47,749 nt of DNA. Origin: a virus. A program made the position numbers and the translations under genes. Below the pieces are notes generated by a model. It was not told the DNA's origin. It ran no database searches and was given only the letters and a program-made list of their open reading frames with translations. Of this stretch, positions 31,853 through 40,340 are shown one piece after another; positions within the stretch are counted from its first letter, which is position 1, and every line of letters begins with the position of its first letter. The stretch is from the IMG/VR virus record IMGVR_UViG_3300049795_000013, positions 1-47,749 of that record; one strand, written 5' to 3'.

Positions 31853-32064
31853 GCGAACACCCGCGCCCGGAATGCCACCCATCGACCCATCACGACATCA
31901 ACGCGGTCTTGCTTCTGCGCGGTCCTGATAATGATATCGGCCCGGTGCATGTGATCAATCCACACGGTGCACGTACGGCCCCACTTGTTGATGCGCACAC
32001 AGTGCATATACGCCTTGTGGCAAAGCACCAGCTTCCGTTTCCAACGTCGTTGTTTGCTGCTCAT
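31849..32064 (-). CDS. Small basic protein (71 aa), unknown
   Basis: The protein is strongly basic (KQRRWKRKLVLCHKAYMHCVR) and then beta-like (TCTVWIDHMHRADIIIR). It lies 1 bp after the PrimPol-helicase stop and overlaps DUF1643 as ATGA. May bind nucleic acid; not recognised. Confidence 0.55.
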   Translation of the reverse strand: MSSKQRRWKRKLVLCHKAYMHCVRINKWGRTCTVWIDHMHRADIIIRTAQKQDRVDVVMGRWVAFRARVFA

Positions 32065-32065
32065 A

Positions 32066-34471
32066 TCAAACCCCCTGTGGCATCATTATGCGCATGTTGC
32101 GCTCGGTTACTGCGGCCTGCTGCGCGCTGACGTACAGCGCCGTTACGCTTGCAGGGTCCATGATTTCGGCTGGTGTGCTGTCGCGCTTGACGTACAGCAC
32201 AGGTTTGTAATTATCAGGCTGCACATAAATTGGCACGCGGCCATCTGGTAACGCCCGGTGCACTTCGTATCCAAGTCGATTCATGACCTCCTTAGCTTTC
32301 AACGGCGACAAGGCCCGCTGATTGGTATCCTTCAGTTTCGCCTTGAGCATGTGGTGCGATACGAAATCGCCGCAGAACCCAGGTTCACCCATCACGATCC
32401 ACTCTTCAATCTCGTGCTCAACGCCGGTACGGCCGTCTACCACCGCCTCACGCGTGACGCTTGTCTCTGGCGCTTCCTGGCATTCACCGGCAGGATTGTA
32501 ACGCTCGTCAATCTGCATCGTGTGCAGCATCTCGGCAATGTAAGCGTAACCGCCGCCCTCAAGCCACGGGTAAAAGAAATTGCTGAAAAATTGTTTGGTC
32601 AGACCGTCGCGCATACGGTCGGCGCGGCTTTGCTGCGCGCAATACAACGAGCAGATGTCCCGCGTGTCATCCTGCTTGCGCATCGCGTCCTTGTGGTTGT
32701 CGGTGAACACGAAGTTTCCGACGATGCGCTTTTGAATCGAATCAATACCCTTGAGCGTAATTGATTGATCGCGGCCAGTAATCAAACTCTTCAATGCTTC
32801 CATCATGTCGGTGCGGTCGCGCACGCTGTAAATATCATCTGCGATGTACAGCACGTTGTTTTCGAGCCATGCGTTAAAACCATTTTCAATCATGCCGGTC
32901 TTAAGCGTGAAAATATACTTATGGCCCAACGCATGCTTCAGACATTCAATCAAAGTCGATTTGCCGTTGCCCCGCGTGCCCTGCACGAACGGTGCCCACC
33001 TGAATTTAACGCCAGGGTTTTGCACGATAGCGGCCATGTACGACAACAGGATAAGCGCGTCGTCGCCGTTCGGTAACAGTTTATTCAGCAAGTCCATAAA
33101 CGGCTTCGTGTCGCCCGGCCTGCGGTCAATCACGGGGGGCTTGTAGGTGTTGACCCACTGCCTGCCGCCGCGCTCGATTACGTCTTGGAACTCAAGGCGT
33201 GGGTTGAACTCCGTACCTTCGACACGCGGGAAGTACACCAGTTGATTACCGAGGAAGCCATCCCAGGCTGATTTACTCGTCTTCTGCCCTTCGTTGTCCA
33301 TCACGAAGCTGTACCCGGCAAACTTGGCGTTGAATCGCGCCTGATCCACGATGTCGCCGTTTGGCAGCAAAATCGAATTGTGGTCTTGAATGTACACGCA
33401 GCCTGCGAAGATGACAGCGAAGTCGGCGCGGGCGATGAACGTGTTGTGGTCAATCGCTTTCGGCCCCAGCTTCAAGCCAACAGGGGTTGCAGACGGCATT
33501 ACCAGCGGCTTGACGTAGTAGGCAGCCTTGCAGTACGCAACGCCCTTCAGGATCGACTGGCGCAAGTACGTGGTGTCACGGCGGCGCGTTTCCCACTTGT
33601 CGCGCTTGAGCGCTGATTGATTCATCAGGTGTTCTATGCGCTCGCAGTTCTTGCCCGTCCAATACGCCAGCTCTTTCGCCAGGGCGGCGTCAGCATTCGA
33701 TGCGCCGAACTCTTTACCTTCATCGGGTGGGTACACGTGTTGCAGCACCTGCACATTGCGTGTCCACAGGTCAGCGAACGCGGCCATAGTCGGTTTGCTG
33801 GCGAAGATGTCCCCGGCGTCACCCTTGCGTGTCTGCGACATGGCGCGGCGCAGTAGCTCGTCGTCATCGATGTGGGTGTACCCCTCACACGGTGCTGTGG
33901 TCCACCCTTCGCCGCCGTCACCAACTTCAACGTACGGAAAGTAATCTCGGATGAATTCGGGCAGCAGTGCACTTACGTCGTACATCGTTCCGCTGGCCGC
34001 GTGACCCAGGCAGATGAAGCGAACTTCGGTATAAAGCTCAATGTTGAGACGTTCGTTGCGGCAACCGTGGTCCGGGGGATTCGGTGCGAACGCCCACCCA
34101 TGCGCGCCACGGTTCGATATGGACACCTCATATGCGGCAGGAAAGCGGCGCATCAATTCGAGCGCTTCGGGTGTCCATTGACCGTCGGGCGTAACGCAGC
34201 CGTCAATGTCAAGGCAGATGATAGGATCGGCTTTGGTGATGACGAAACCAACGCACCAGCCGATAGCGCCCGCAGGAACGGGGGTGCTTGCCGCGATGTG
34301 CGCAGCTTCGGTGCAACTGAGCCAGATTGACGGATCATGTGCACCGTGGCGCTTCAGGTTGCGCCAATTGTAGGGATGCTTAATAGTCTTTCCGACGCCC
34401 GGAAGCAACAGCACCAATATGAATTGACGGTAGTTGTCCAAGGGCGCAAGGGCACCCGGCAGAATGTACAT
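32066..34471 (-). CDS. Primase-polymerase / SF3 helicase fusion (NrS-1-like, DUF5906)
   Basis: The 801-aa protein combines a PrimPol and helicase. In the N-terminal archaeo-eukaryotic primase domain, CLDIDG (87-92) gives the DxD metal site, and VSISNRGAHGW (116-126) the S-x-S/G-H nucleotide motif. A linker helical domain includes SNADAALAKELAYWTGKNCERIEHLM (258-283). The SF3 helicase has Walker A GTRGNGKST (498-506) and Walker B LYIADD (541-546), with a sensor region after it. Such proteins prime and unwind without a separate primase. It is the first large gene after the TetR-type HTH gene in its unit. Probably the main replication initiator/helicase here. Confidence 0.92.
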   Translation of the reverse strand: MYILPGALAPLDNYRQFILVLLLPGVGKTIKHPYNWRNLKRHGAHDPSIWLSCTEAAHIAASTPVPAGAIGWCVGFVITKADPIICLDIDGCVTPDGQWTPEALELMRRFPAAYEVSISNRGAHGWAFAPNPPDHGCRNERLNIELYTEVRFICLGHAASGTMYDVSALLPEFIRDYFPYVEVGDGGEGWTTAPCEGYTHIDDDELLRRAMSQTRKGDAGDIFASKPTMAAFADLWTRNVQVLQHVYPPDEGKEFGASNADAALAKELAYWTGKNCERIEHLMNQSALKRDKWETRRRDTTYLRQSILKGVAYCKAAYYVKPLVMPSATPVGLKLGPKAIDHNTFIARADFAVIFAGCVYIQDHNSILLPNGDIVDQARFNAKFAGYSFVMDNEGQKTSKSAWDGFLGNQLVYFPRVEGTEFNPRLEFQDVIERGGRQWVNTYKPPVIDRRPGDTKPFMDLLNKLLPNGDDALILLSYMAAIVQNPGVKFRWAPFVQGTRGNGKSTLIECLKHALGHKYIFTLKTGMIENGFNAWLENNVLYIADDIYSVRDRTDMMEALKSLITGRDQSITLKGIDSIQKRIVGNFVFTDNHKDAMRKQDDTRDICSLYCAQQSRADRMRDGLTKQFFSNFFYPWLEGGGYAYIAEMLHTMQIDERYNPAGECQEAPETSVTREAVVDGRTGVEHEIEEWIVMGEPGFCGDFVSHHMLKAKLKDTNQRALSPLKAKEVMNRLGYEVHRALPDGRVPIYVQPDNYKPVLYVKRDSTPAEIMDPASVTALYVSAQQAAVTERNMRIMMPQGV

Positions 34472-34484
34472 GTGATTCCCGGCG

Positions 34485-34790
34485 TTATGGGTTCAGTGTG
34501 GCGAGTGCTTGCTTTTGCAGTTCCGGCGAAGCCTTCAATGCATCCCTGTCACGCGTGGCGATGCCGTTGGCGATGATGGGGAGGATGGTTCGGGCGATGG
34601 CAGCGCGCATCACGGCGCGGCGCATCTTGTTCATGGTGCCGAAGTACGCCACCACGGAGGCGTTGCTACAGTCCGCCTCCGTGGCGATGTGGTGCAAACG
34701 CAGGCCCGAAAACGACTGCTTATTTGCCGCTACAATGGCCGCTTCCAAGATGCTCGCCTTGCGGTCGGCTGGGGTCATGCGTTTCGACAT
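34485..34790 (-). CDS. TetR-type HTH protein lacking ligand domain
   Basis: The 101-aa protein has a TetR N-terminal domain: DRKASILEAAIVAANKQSFSGLRLHHIATEADCSNASVVAYFGTM, with the usual 'vayyF.s' turn as VVAYFGTM. The remaining 45 residues are too short for a TetR ligand-binding domain. Similar short forms are found in many phages. The leader contains TGAC-N5-AGTTA, similar to the promoter motif at 38572. It could be a regulator of the replication genes. Confidence 0.8.
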   Translation of the reverse strand: MSKRMTPADRKASILEAAIVAANKQSFSGLRLHHIATEADCSNASVVAYFGTMNKMRRAVMRAAIARTILPIIANGIATRDRDALKASPELQKQALATLNP

Positions 34791-34824
34791 TGGGAAGTCT
34801 CCTATTAACTATTTGGTCAGTCTA

Positions 34825-35148
34825 TCACGTGGTTGGCTTCGGCAGCAAAGGTAAGTACGACCAATGGGTAACATATGAATTATCCCATGCTTGCCCGTCG
34901 TCGTACGGGTTGTCCCAATAGAAATACGCATCGTAGGTTTCTTCCCACCCAGGCGTGGAGATGCGACGTTCGCCGATGCGTATTTCACCATCAATAATAA
35001 TCAGAACAGGCGTCTCTGGTGGTGGCATCATTTCATCAACACTGATCCAACCTGTTGGGTGGTAATACGGCGGGGACCATAGCTGCCAATAGATGAACCA
35101 GACCCCTAACAACAGGGTCGCGGCCAACGCGATGTATTGCGCAATCAT
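34825..35148 (-). CDS. Membrane-anchored DUF551 protein
   Basis: The 107-aa protein has an N-terminal membrane helix (IALAATLLLGVWFIYWQLW) and then a DUF551 domain: GWISVDEMMPPPETPVLIII at the start and SYVTHWSYLPLLPKP at the end, which are the two conserved ends of the family. Usually DUF551 proteins are soluble; the TM anchor is unusual. It overlaps the ParB-like gene as ATGA. Function of DUF551 is unknown. Confidence 0.82.
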   Translation of the reverse strand: MIAQYIALAATLLLGVWFIYWQLWSPPYYHPTGWISVDEMMPPPETPVLIIIDGEIRIGERRISTPGWEETYDAYFYWDNPYDDGQAWDNSYVTHWSYLPLLPKPTT

Positions 35149-36368
35149 GCCCGCCCCCGTGCCCAGGCGATCAGCGCGGCTTGTTCAGGGCACAGGTGTT
35201 CGGCCAGGGTCGCGCCACCGCTTTGCATCTCAGCACGCAAGGCATCTTCGAACGACAGCACCTGCGGGGCCGGGGCCAGCTCTACGCCGCTACGCTTGGC
35301 ATTGAGCACCGCCATGAACCAATGCGACGCGGCGCGGAAGTTGGGTTCCTTGCTGTTCGCTGCCATGTCCTGCAACCACACCATGAAGCTGTAAAACTGC
35401 GCGCCGCCGCTGGTGTCCTCCGGTGGCTTTGCACCGCCCGCGATATCAAAGAGCAGGTACGCGGCGCGCTGCACATCGCTATGCCCGCTTTCCTTCTGTT
35501 GTCCCAGCCATTCACGCAGGATCGGCAGCGAGTCAACGCGGGCAGCGGGCGCAATACGCTGCACCTTACCGCTGATGATGGACAGGGCGTCATTTAAGAC
35601 GCTCTTGGTGGGGCCATCAAACGCTGGGGAGTCGAGCATTGCTTCGACATGCTCGCGGGCCGCGGTGGTGCGTTTGACGGCCTCAGGAACGACGTTCTTT
35701 GCGAGGTTGTCGATGACCTTCTGCGTGATCGGACCTTTCTTGCCGGTTTGGATGCCCTCTTTGATGGTGGCCGTTGCCGCCTTTGCGCCTTCTTTCTTGA
35801 CCAGCTTGAGCGCTGTTGCTGCCGACACGGTGCCGTCTGCAATCATCGCCTTCAGTTCAACAGGCTGCTCACACAGGCGAATCATGTCCTTGACGTGCTG
35901 CGTGCTCATGCCGCGTGCTTTGGCAATCTCTGCGTATGAATCGCCAAAGGTGTTCATCAGGATTTTGTATTGATCGCCCAGTTGCGCCGGGGTGTACTTC
36001 AGGCCCGACTGCGTGCCCAGCATCATGTAGCGCGCCGCTTTCTCGTCGCCTTTGAATTCGATTGCCTTGATACGCTTGATGTCGTTGCCTTCGGCAATCA
36101 GTTCCATGAAAGCGGCAAGACGGTGGTGTCCGTCACGCATGGTCGGCACACCGTCAACCATTTGCAGCTTAACGTGATCGACATCGACCCCGGCGACGAT
36201 CAGTCCTTTGAGATAGGCGACATGCTCAGGGTAGATCGGGCGGGCGTTGAACCCAGCTTCGACCACGATGACGCGGGGGTCAACGCCGAACGTCGGCACG
36301 CTCTTGCCGATGGCGTCGTTTTCTTTGTCTTCAGATGCGGATTTCAGGGATGCGTGAATTTTGGACAT
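35145..36368 (-). CDS. ParB-like nuclease/CTPase-fold protein
   Basis: The 407-aa protein starts with a ParB N-terminal fold: VIVVEAGFNARP (33-44), then VDGVPTMRDGHHRLAAF (71-87; RDGHHR in place of the ParB GERR box) and an HTH-like part, GDSYAEIAKARGMSTQHVKDMIRLCEQP. The C-terminal half (about 240-407) is unknown. No ParA lies near, so a plasmid-style partition system is unlikely. Phage ParB-likes may act in transcription control or as a nuclease. Confidence 0.85.
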   Translation of the reverse strand: MSKIHASLKSASEDKENDAIGKSVPTFGVDPRVIVVEAGFNARPIYPEHVAYLKGLIVAGVDVDHVKLQMVDGVPTMRDGHHRLAAFMELIAEGNDIKRIKAIEFKGDEKAARYMMLGTQSGLKYTPAQLGDQYKILMNTFGDSYAEIAKARGMSTQHVKDMIRLCEQPVELKAMIADGTVSAATALKLVKKEGAKAATATIKEGIQTGKKGPITQKVIDNLAKNVVPEAVKRTTAAREHVEAMLDSPAFDGPTKSVLNDALSIISGKVQRIAPAARVDSLPILREWLGQQKESGHSDVQRAAYLLFDIAGGAKPPEDTSGGAQFYSFMVWLQDMAANSKEPNFRAASHWFMAVLNAKRSGVELAPAPQVLSFEDALRAEMQSGGATLAEHLCPEQAALIAWARGRA

Positions 36369-36377
36369 GGTGTTTCC

Positions 36378-36887
36378 TTAGATAGCTGGGTGAATTTCGT
36401 TAGCAGGGTGTGCGATGGCAAACGCCAGTTCGCGGGCGGTGTGGTGCTCAAGGCGAGCGCCCTTTGATTTGGTCCAACCGGGCAACATGACGATCATTTC
36501 ACATGTCATCAGCAGCGGCAGCAGCACGCGCATGCATTCAACCCAGCCGGGCGCGGTGCCAGGGGCGAACACTTCAGCCGGGTTGATGACGAAACAGCCC
36601 CGGCTGCGATAGTCGGCCGCAGCAGCATGAAATGCCGGGTGGTTATCGTTCGGCATCCCCGTGATAGGACCCGCGATGTACACGCGGGTGGCGCGCTCGG
36701 TCAAGTTCTGCACTTCAGCGCCACCGCGAATAAAGCGGCCCGTCTGGTACACGGTGAATTCGCAATGACGATTGTTCGCCATGCACACGAGCCATTGATT
36801 CTTGGTCCTGCGCTCACCGATGATGGTGACGATGCGCCCGGCATCCGTGTGCCACGTTTGGCCCGGCGCTAAGTCAAGCTTGGTCAT
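36378..36887 (-). CDS. DUF4406 protein with N-terminal SH3-like part
   Basis: The 169-aa protein (ATG 36887, ATGA overlap) has a short beta domain first (GQTWHTDAGRIVTIIGERRTKNQWLV) and then DUF4406: RVYIAGPITGMPNDNHPAFHAA, NPAEVF, LPLLMTCEMIVMLPGW and KGARLEHHTARELAF. DUF4406 belongs to the nucleoside 2-deoxyribosyltransferase superfamily; E in 'S.Ga..E...A' is the usual catalytic position (here GARLEHHTA). A role in nucleotide salvage or modification is possible. Confidence 0.87.
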   Translation of the reverse strand: MTKLDLAPGQTWHTDAGRIVTIIGERRTKNQWLVCMANNRHCEFTVYQTGRFIRGGAEVQNLTERATRVYIAGPITGMPNDNHPAFHAAAADYRSRGCFVINPAEVFAPGTAPGWVECMRVLLPLLMTCEMIVMLPGWTKSKGARLEHHTARELAFAIAHPANEIHPAI

Positions 36888-37366
36888 ACTTCCCCCGTTG
36901 TGAATTTGAATGCGCCACCGCGTGCGATGACGATCTGTCCGAACTTCAATTGCGCTTCCTCGCGTAGCGTGCCGGTGTACTTCCAACCGTATTCCTTGAC
37001 TTCCTTCGCCACAAACTGCCCACGCGGCAGGCCGACCATTGCAAGCGTGATCGGCGAATTGTCAATGCCGATAAGGTCGCTTGATTTGATTTTATTGTTC
37101 AGTTCTTTGCTGTCATTGCACAAGCCGTACCGAACGAAGCTCTTGGTATCCGGGTCCATCCACGCGCCGACGTTGTTACGCCACAGTAGTTGCCCGGCGT
37201 CCGCAGCGTCAAGACGCACCTTGTTGGAGATGGCTGTCTCTGACCAACCCTCGCACTCTGCGAACTGGCGCGGTTCAAAGCCGACACCCAAGCGCTGCAA
37301 CAGGTCGAGGATGCTATGCGGGGAAAACTGCCAGTCCCGCGCCCACTGGTGCATGATGTCATGCAT
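36884..37366 (-). CDS. VRR-NUC-like endonuclease
   Basis: The 160-aa protein (ATG 37366, 8-nt overlap upstream) has an HTH-like start (FSPHSILDLLQRLGVGFE) and a nuclease part: LLWRNNVGAW, RYGLCNDSKELN, SSDLIGIDNSPITLAMVG, FVAKEVKEYGWKYTG, EEAQLKFGQIVIARGG. SDLIG, then E-K in AKEVKEYGW fits the D...ExK core of VRR-NUC enzymes, which often resolve branched DNA. It likely works with replication/recombination. Confidence 0.85.
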   Translation of the reverse strand: MHDIMHQWARDWQFSPHSILDLLQRLGVGFEPRQFAECEGWSETAISNKVRLDAADAGQLLWRNNVGAWMDPDTKSFVRYGLCNDSKELNNKIKSSDLIGIDNSPITLAMVGLPRGQFVAKEVKEYGWKYTGTLREEAQLKFGQIVIARGGAFKFTTGEV

Positions 37367-37853
37367 TTGCGCGCACCCGGCAGGCAAGGCAATCGCACTT
37401 GCATGGTGCCGCAAGATTCTTCCACCCGCCACGCGTGCAAGTACCCTCAGCGTTCAGTTCTGCAATTGTCTGCGCGTAGAGTTTGGCCTTACCGTAGGGT
37501 TGTTCTGGAGTGATCATCGCCTTGAGCGAGTCAAGTTGCACCTGTATGGCTGCTGATGGGCCCAGCTTACCAAAGACGCTATTCAAGCGCACCTTACGCG
37601 CCATGGGGGGTTCAGGTGGGACGACAGGTGTATTCAACCGAGCAGCCATCATGACAGACTGGTCACGGATCGTCGCAACGAAGCCTTCAGCAACAGCAAG
37701 GCGTTCCAGCAACTTGTCGTTCTCAACATTGAGAGGTACTTGCGCGTCGAGGAAAGTTGAAAGTACGTGCAGGTGGCGATTGAATTCGATGTTGCCGTGC
37801 ATCTCGGTCAATCGGAGGATTGCCTTACGCGCTTCGGTGAGAGTGGGTGTCAT
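37359..37853 (-). CDS. Cys-tail protein, unknown
   Basis: The 164-aa protein has helical sections (RKAILRLTEMHGN, LNVENDKLLERLAVAEGF) and a Cys-rich end (GTCTRGGW... CKCDCLAC), enough to bind a zinc. Its own promoter (37911-37883) and palindrome precede it. Not recognised; probably DNA metabolism. Confidence 0.65.
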   Translation of the reverse strand: MTPTLTEARKAILRLTEMHGNIEFNRHLHVLSTFLDAQVPLNVENDKLLERLAVAEGFVATIRDQSVMMAARLNTPVVPPEPPMARKVRLNSVFGKLGPSAAIQVQLDSLKAMITPEQPYGKAKLYAQTIAELNAEGTCTRGGWKNLAAPCKCDCLACRVRANA

Positions 37854-37859
37854 AGAACT

Positions 37860-37885
37860 CCTACGGGTGGGTTAGTTCCCGTAGG
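37860..37885. promoter_or_regulatory. 8-bp palindrome overlapping -10 of the 37853 promoter
   Basis: CCTACGGG (37860-37867) and CCCGTAGG (37878-37885) form a perfect inverted repeat with 10 bp between. One arm covers the -10, the other the TAGGAG ribosome site of the next gene. Could be an operator. Confidence 0.5.
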
Positions 37886-37911
37886 ATATTCCCTACTAAC
37901 TACGTTGTCAA
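37883..37911 (-). promoter_or_regulatory. Sigma70 promoter with GTTAGTA spacer motif (copy A)
   Basis: TTGACA (37911-37906), 17 bp, TATCCT (37888-37883), minus strand. Spacer includes AGTTAGTAGGGA. The -35 lies in the last codons of the upstream gene. Confidence 0.8.
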
Positions 37912-38517
37912 TAATTCTTTGTTGTTTTCTTTTGCTAACGCCAGCAGTTGTGACGCCATGTCGATAATTTCTTCCCGTGGTGTGCCACTCGGTATCGCCA
38001 GGGTCAGATGCTCAGTCGATACAGTACGAACTGGGGTGTCAGCAGCGCGCCGGAACTGTTCAATTACTTTCTCGTGCCCGGATGGCCCCGCCAAGATATC
38101 AACGTGCGGACGGGCTTCTACGCGGGCGCGTGGGGCACGACGTTTCGCCGGGTTGCAGTAACCTTGCACATCGCTGATGGTGAACAGTTCGTATGGCTCA
38201 AGACCGATGCAAATTGATTTGATCGCGTCGGCATCGTTGAGCTTTCCCACCCACGCGGCAACGGGCAACTTTTCGAACAGGGCCGCTGTTGCGTTCACGC
38301 GACGATTGATCGTCTTGTAATCCATTTCGTTGATGTGGGTGCAGCGATAGCCAGCAGCGGAATACGCACCCATGAGCATGGTTCGCGCATCCTTGCCGCT
38401 GTTCCCGTGCAACTGGAAGACAGCCAGACCAACAGCCAGTTCAAGCTGTATGGCCTGTTTGCGGTTCATTGCTGCGGCGTTGAGGACGCGTGCGCAGGTG
38501 TCAGCAGTCAGATTCAT
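37900..38517 (-). CDS. Unknown phage protein (205 aa)
   Basis: The protein has a helical first half (RKQAIQLELAVGLAVFQLHG, then INEMDYKTINRRVNATAALFEKLP) and a later Pro/Arg segment (AKRRAPRARVEARP). The 'd..ti.rRi.a...lf.klp' pattern is known in phage proteins next to helicases but without assigned role. Own promoter with GTTAGTA spacer. RBS GGGAGG upstream of ATG 38517. Confidence 0.68.
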   Translation of the reverse strand: MNLTADTCARVLNAAAMNRKQAIQLELAVGLAVFQLHGNSGKDARTMLMGAYSAAGYRCTHINEMDYKTINRRVNATAALFEKLPVAAWVGKLNDADAIKSICIGLEPYELFTISDVQGYCNPAKRRAPRARVEARPHVDILAGPSGHEKVIEQFRRAADTPVRTVSTEHLTLAIPSGTPREEIIDMASQLLALAKENNKELLTT

Positions 38518-38543
38518 GATGGACCTCCCTTGTGTGAATCTTC

Positions 38544-38572
38544 AAGATAGTCCTTACTAACTGCATTGTCAA
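38544..38572 (-). promoter_or_regulatory. Sigma70 promoter with GTTAGTA spacer motif (copy B)
   Basis: TTGACA (38572-38567), 17 bp, TATCTT (38549-38544), minus strand. Spacer includes AGTTAGTAAGGA, almost as in copy A. Confidence 0.82.
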
Positions 38573-38590
38573 TACGAGAGGCAACAACAT

Positions 38591-40252
38591 TTACGCCAAC
38601 GCAACTACTCCATGTGAATCGAGTTGCTTTTGGAGCTTCATCCGTAGCGCGTCAGCATCAACAGCGTTTAATACTTGTGCGCTCAACATGTCCATCCCGT
38701 AGGTAATGTAGTGCAAACGATAAATCTCGCTGTCGGTGTATCCCTTATGATCGCGCTGCCATCCTGCCCACAGCGCCAGCGTGTCACGCAACCTCGCTTG
38801 CGAAGATGCACGTTCGATGTGCCGCGCTTCTATCGCCCGTTCGGCGTACGCAGGTAGTCCCTGCGGCATTGGGATACTACTTGTGCTGATTACCGCGTCA
38901 GCTTCCCCGCGCATCCGTGCCATCGTCTCTTGGCTCAATTCGAACAGATCGCCGTCAACGTACGCGGGTGCTGTGCGGGCGGCAGGTTCGCGCTTGTACT
39001 TGCAAGCCGGACATGCCGCGTGTATGCGTTCGTATGGATGGCTGCATTCGGTGCATACGGTCATCGGAATCACATCTTCGTCGCCGTCACGCTGGGCACG
39101 AGGTACGGGGCGACCCAGGGTGAAGTCGCGCTTCTGATCTGGCAGTCCGTGGCGTATGACGTTGCCCACATGGTCGATGATGATTGCCCATAGCTTGCCC
39201 GCCATCAATCGCAGTGCCCGCCCGAACTGCTGTTTGTACAGGTTGAATGATTGCGTGGCACGGGCCATGCTGACAACTTCGATTGCGGGCAAGTCAAACC
39301 CTTCGCCGAATAGATCAACGTTGACCAGCTGGAGAATTTTACGGTTCCTGAAGTCCTTTAGAATCTTGCGGCGCACCGTGGATTTCGTCTTACTGGTGAC
39401 GACTTCCGCAGGCACCCCCGCTTCACGGAAAGACTTCGCAATCTCGGTAGCCGCTTCGATATCCACCGCGAACGTGATGCCCAGCTTGCCCGGTGCGAGC
39501 TTCAGGTAGTGCTTGACCACGTCCCCCGTGATATGGGAATTCTTGGTCGCCTTCGCCAACTTCTTTGGACTGAAGTCACCACCGGGCGACACGTCAACCG
39601 TAGACAGATCAAGGTCGGACGGCGGCACATAGACTTTGTAGTCTGTCAGGTTCCCCATGTTGATTACGTCACGCATGGTCGGCGCTAACACGATGTCTTG
39701 AAAAATACCGTCGTTCATCTCACCCAGGCCGTACCCGTCGGCGCGCTCCGTCTCAGCGGTGACACCCAGGCCGCGTGCATTGCGGAACAGCGCGACAGCC
39801 TTGCCCCATTTGTTGTGTCGCAGCAGGTGGTGCGCCTCATCCATTACCCACAATTTGATACTGTCGAACCACGCTTGCCAATCATTGCCGTCCTTAAGGA
39901 TCAGCGTGTCCACACTCGCCACGCCGACGCGACTGTTTGGATCGACGTAGTTTACGCCAAGTTCATCAATGTGGGCAGCGGTGCAATCCTTCGCAAGCTC
40001 GGATGAACCCACCACACGATGCCGCACACCGTTGCGAGCGAGCGCCATACTGATCTGTCCAACAAGCTCGTGACGGTGCGCGATGACGACCGATGCGCCG
40101 GGTTCCTCCGCGATGATCTTGGAGAACAAAACCGTTTTGCCCCAGCCGGTTGCCGCAACGGCTAGGATGAACGACAGGCCACCAAGCCATTTAACGGTAA
40201 TGCCGCCTTTGACTTGGTTCTGATCGGGGCGAAGCGTAACGATGGCGCTCAT
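38591..40252 (-). CDS. SF2 DEAH-box helicase with zinc ribbon
   Basis: The 553-aa protein is a RecG/Rad25-like SF2 helicase. Motif I is ATGWGKT (34-40), motif Ia VVIAHRHELVGQ, motif II DEAH (138-141). In place of the usual TATP-R motif III it has VTAETERADG. Motif V is VDLFGEGFDLP and motif VI QQFGRALR. A zinc ribbon follows (CTEC... CPAC). The C-terminal region (about 430-553) is helical. It could remodel forks together with the PrimPol-helicase. Leader shared with the divergent plus-strand replication genes. Confidence 0.92.
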   Translation of the reverse strand: MSAIVTLRPDQNQVKGGITVKWLGGLSFILAVAATGWGKTVLFSKIIAEEPGASVVIAHRHELVGQISMALARNGVRHRVVGSSELAKDCTAAHIDELGVNYVDPNSRVGVASVDTLILKDGNDWQAWFDSIKLWVMDEAHHLLRHNKWGKAVALFRNARGLGVTAETERADGYGLGEMNDGIFQDIVLAPTMRDVINMGNLTDYKVYVPPSDLDLSTVDVSPGGDFSPKKLAKATKNSHITGDVVKHYLKLAPGKLGITFAVDIEAATEIAKSFREAGVPAEVVTSKTKSTVRRKILKDFRNRKILQLVNVDLFGEGFDLPAIEVVSMARATQSFNLYKQQFGRALRLMAGKLWAIIIDHVGNVIRHGLPDQKRDFTLGRPVPRAQRDGDEDVIPMTVCTECSHPYERIHAACPACKYKREPAARTAPAYVDGDLFELSQETMARMRGEADAVISTSSIPMPQGLPAYAERAIEARHIERASSQARLRDTLALWAGWQRDHKGYTDSEIYRLHYITYGMDMLSAQVLNAVDADALRMKLQKQLDSHGVVALA

Positions 40253-40274
40253 TTGTAGCCTTGTAAAATAGTTG

Positions 40275-40304
40275 TTGACAGTGTGGTTAGTATGCCGCTA
40301 TTGT
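40275..40304 (+). promoter_or_regulatory. Sigma70 promoter with GTTAGTA spacer motif (copy C)
   Basis: TTGACA (40275-40280), 18 bp, TATTGT (40299-40304). Spacer contains GGTTAGTATG, like copies A and B. Drives the plus-strand replication block. On the other strand TTGCGG (40317-40312) and CATACT (40294-40289), 17 bp apart, may serve the helicase gene; the two promoters overlap. Confidence 0.75.
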
Positions 40305-40340
40305 GCAGTCTCCGCAACCAAATAATTTAAGGAACCTCAA

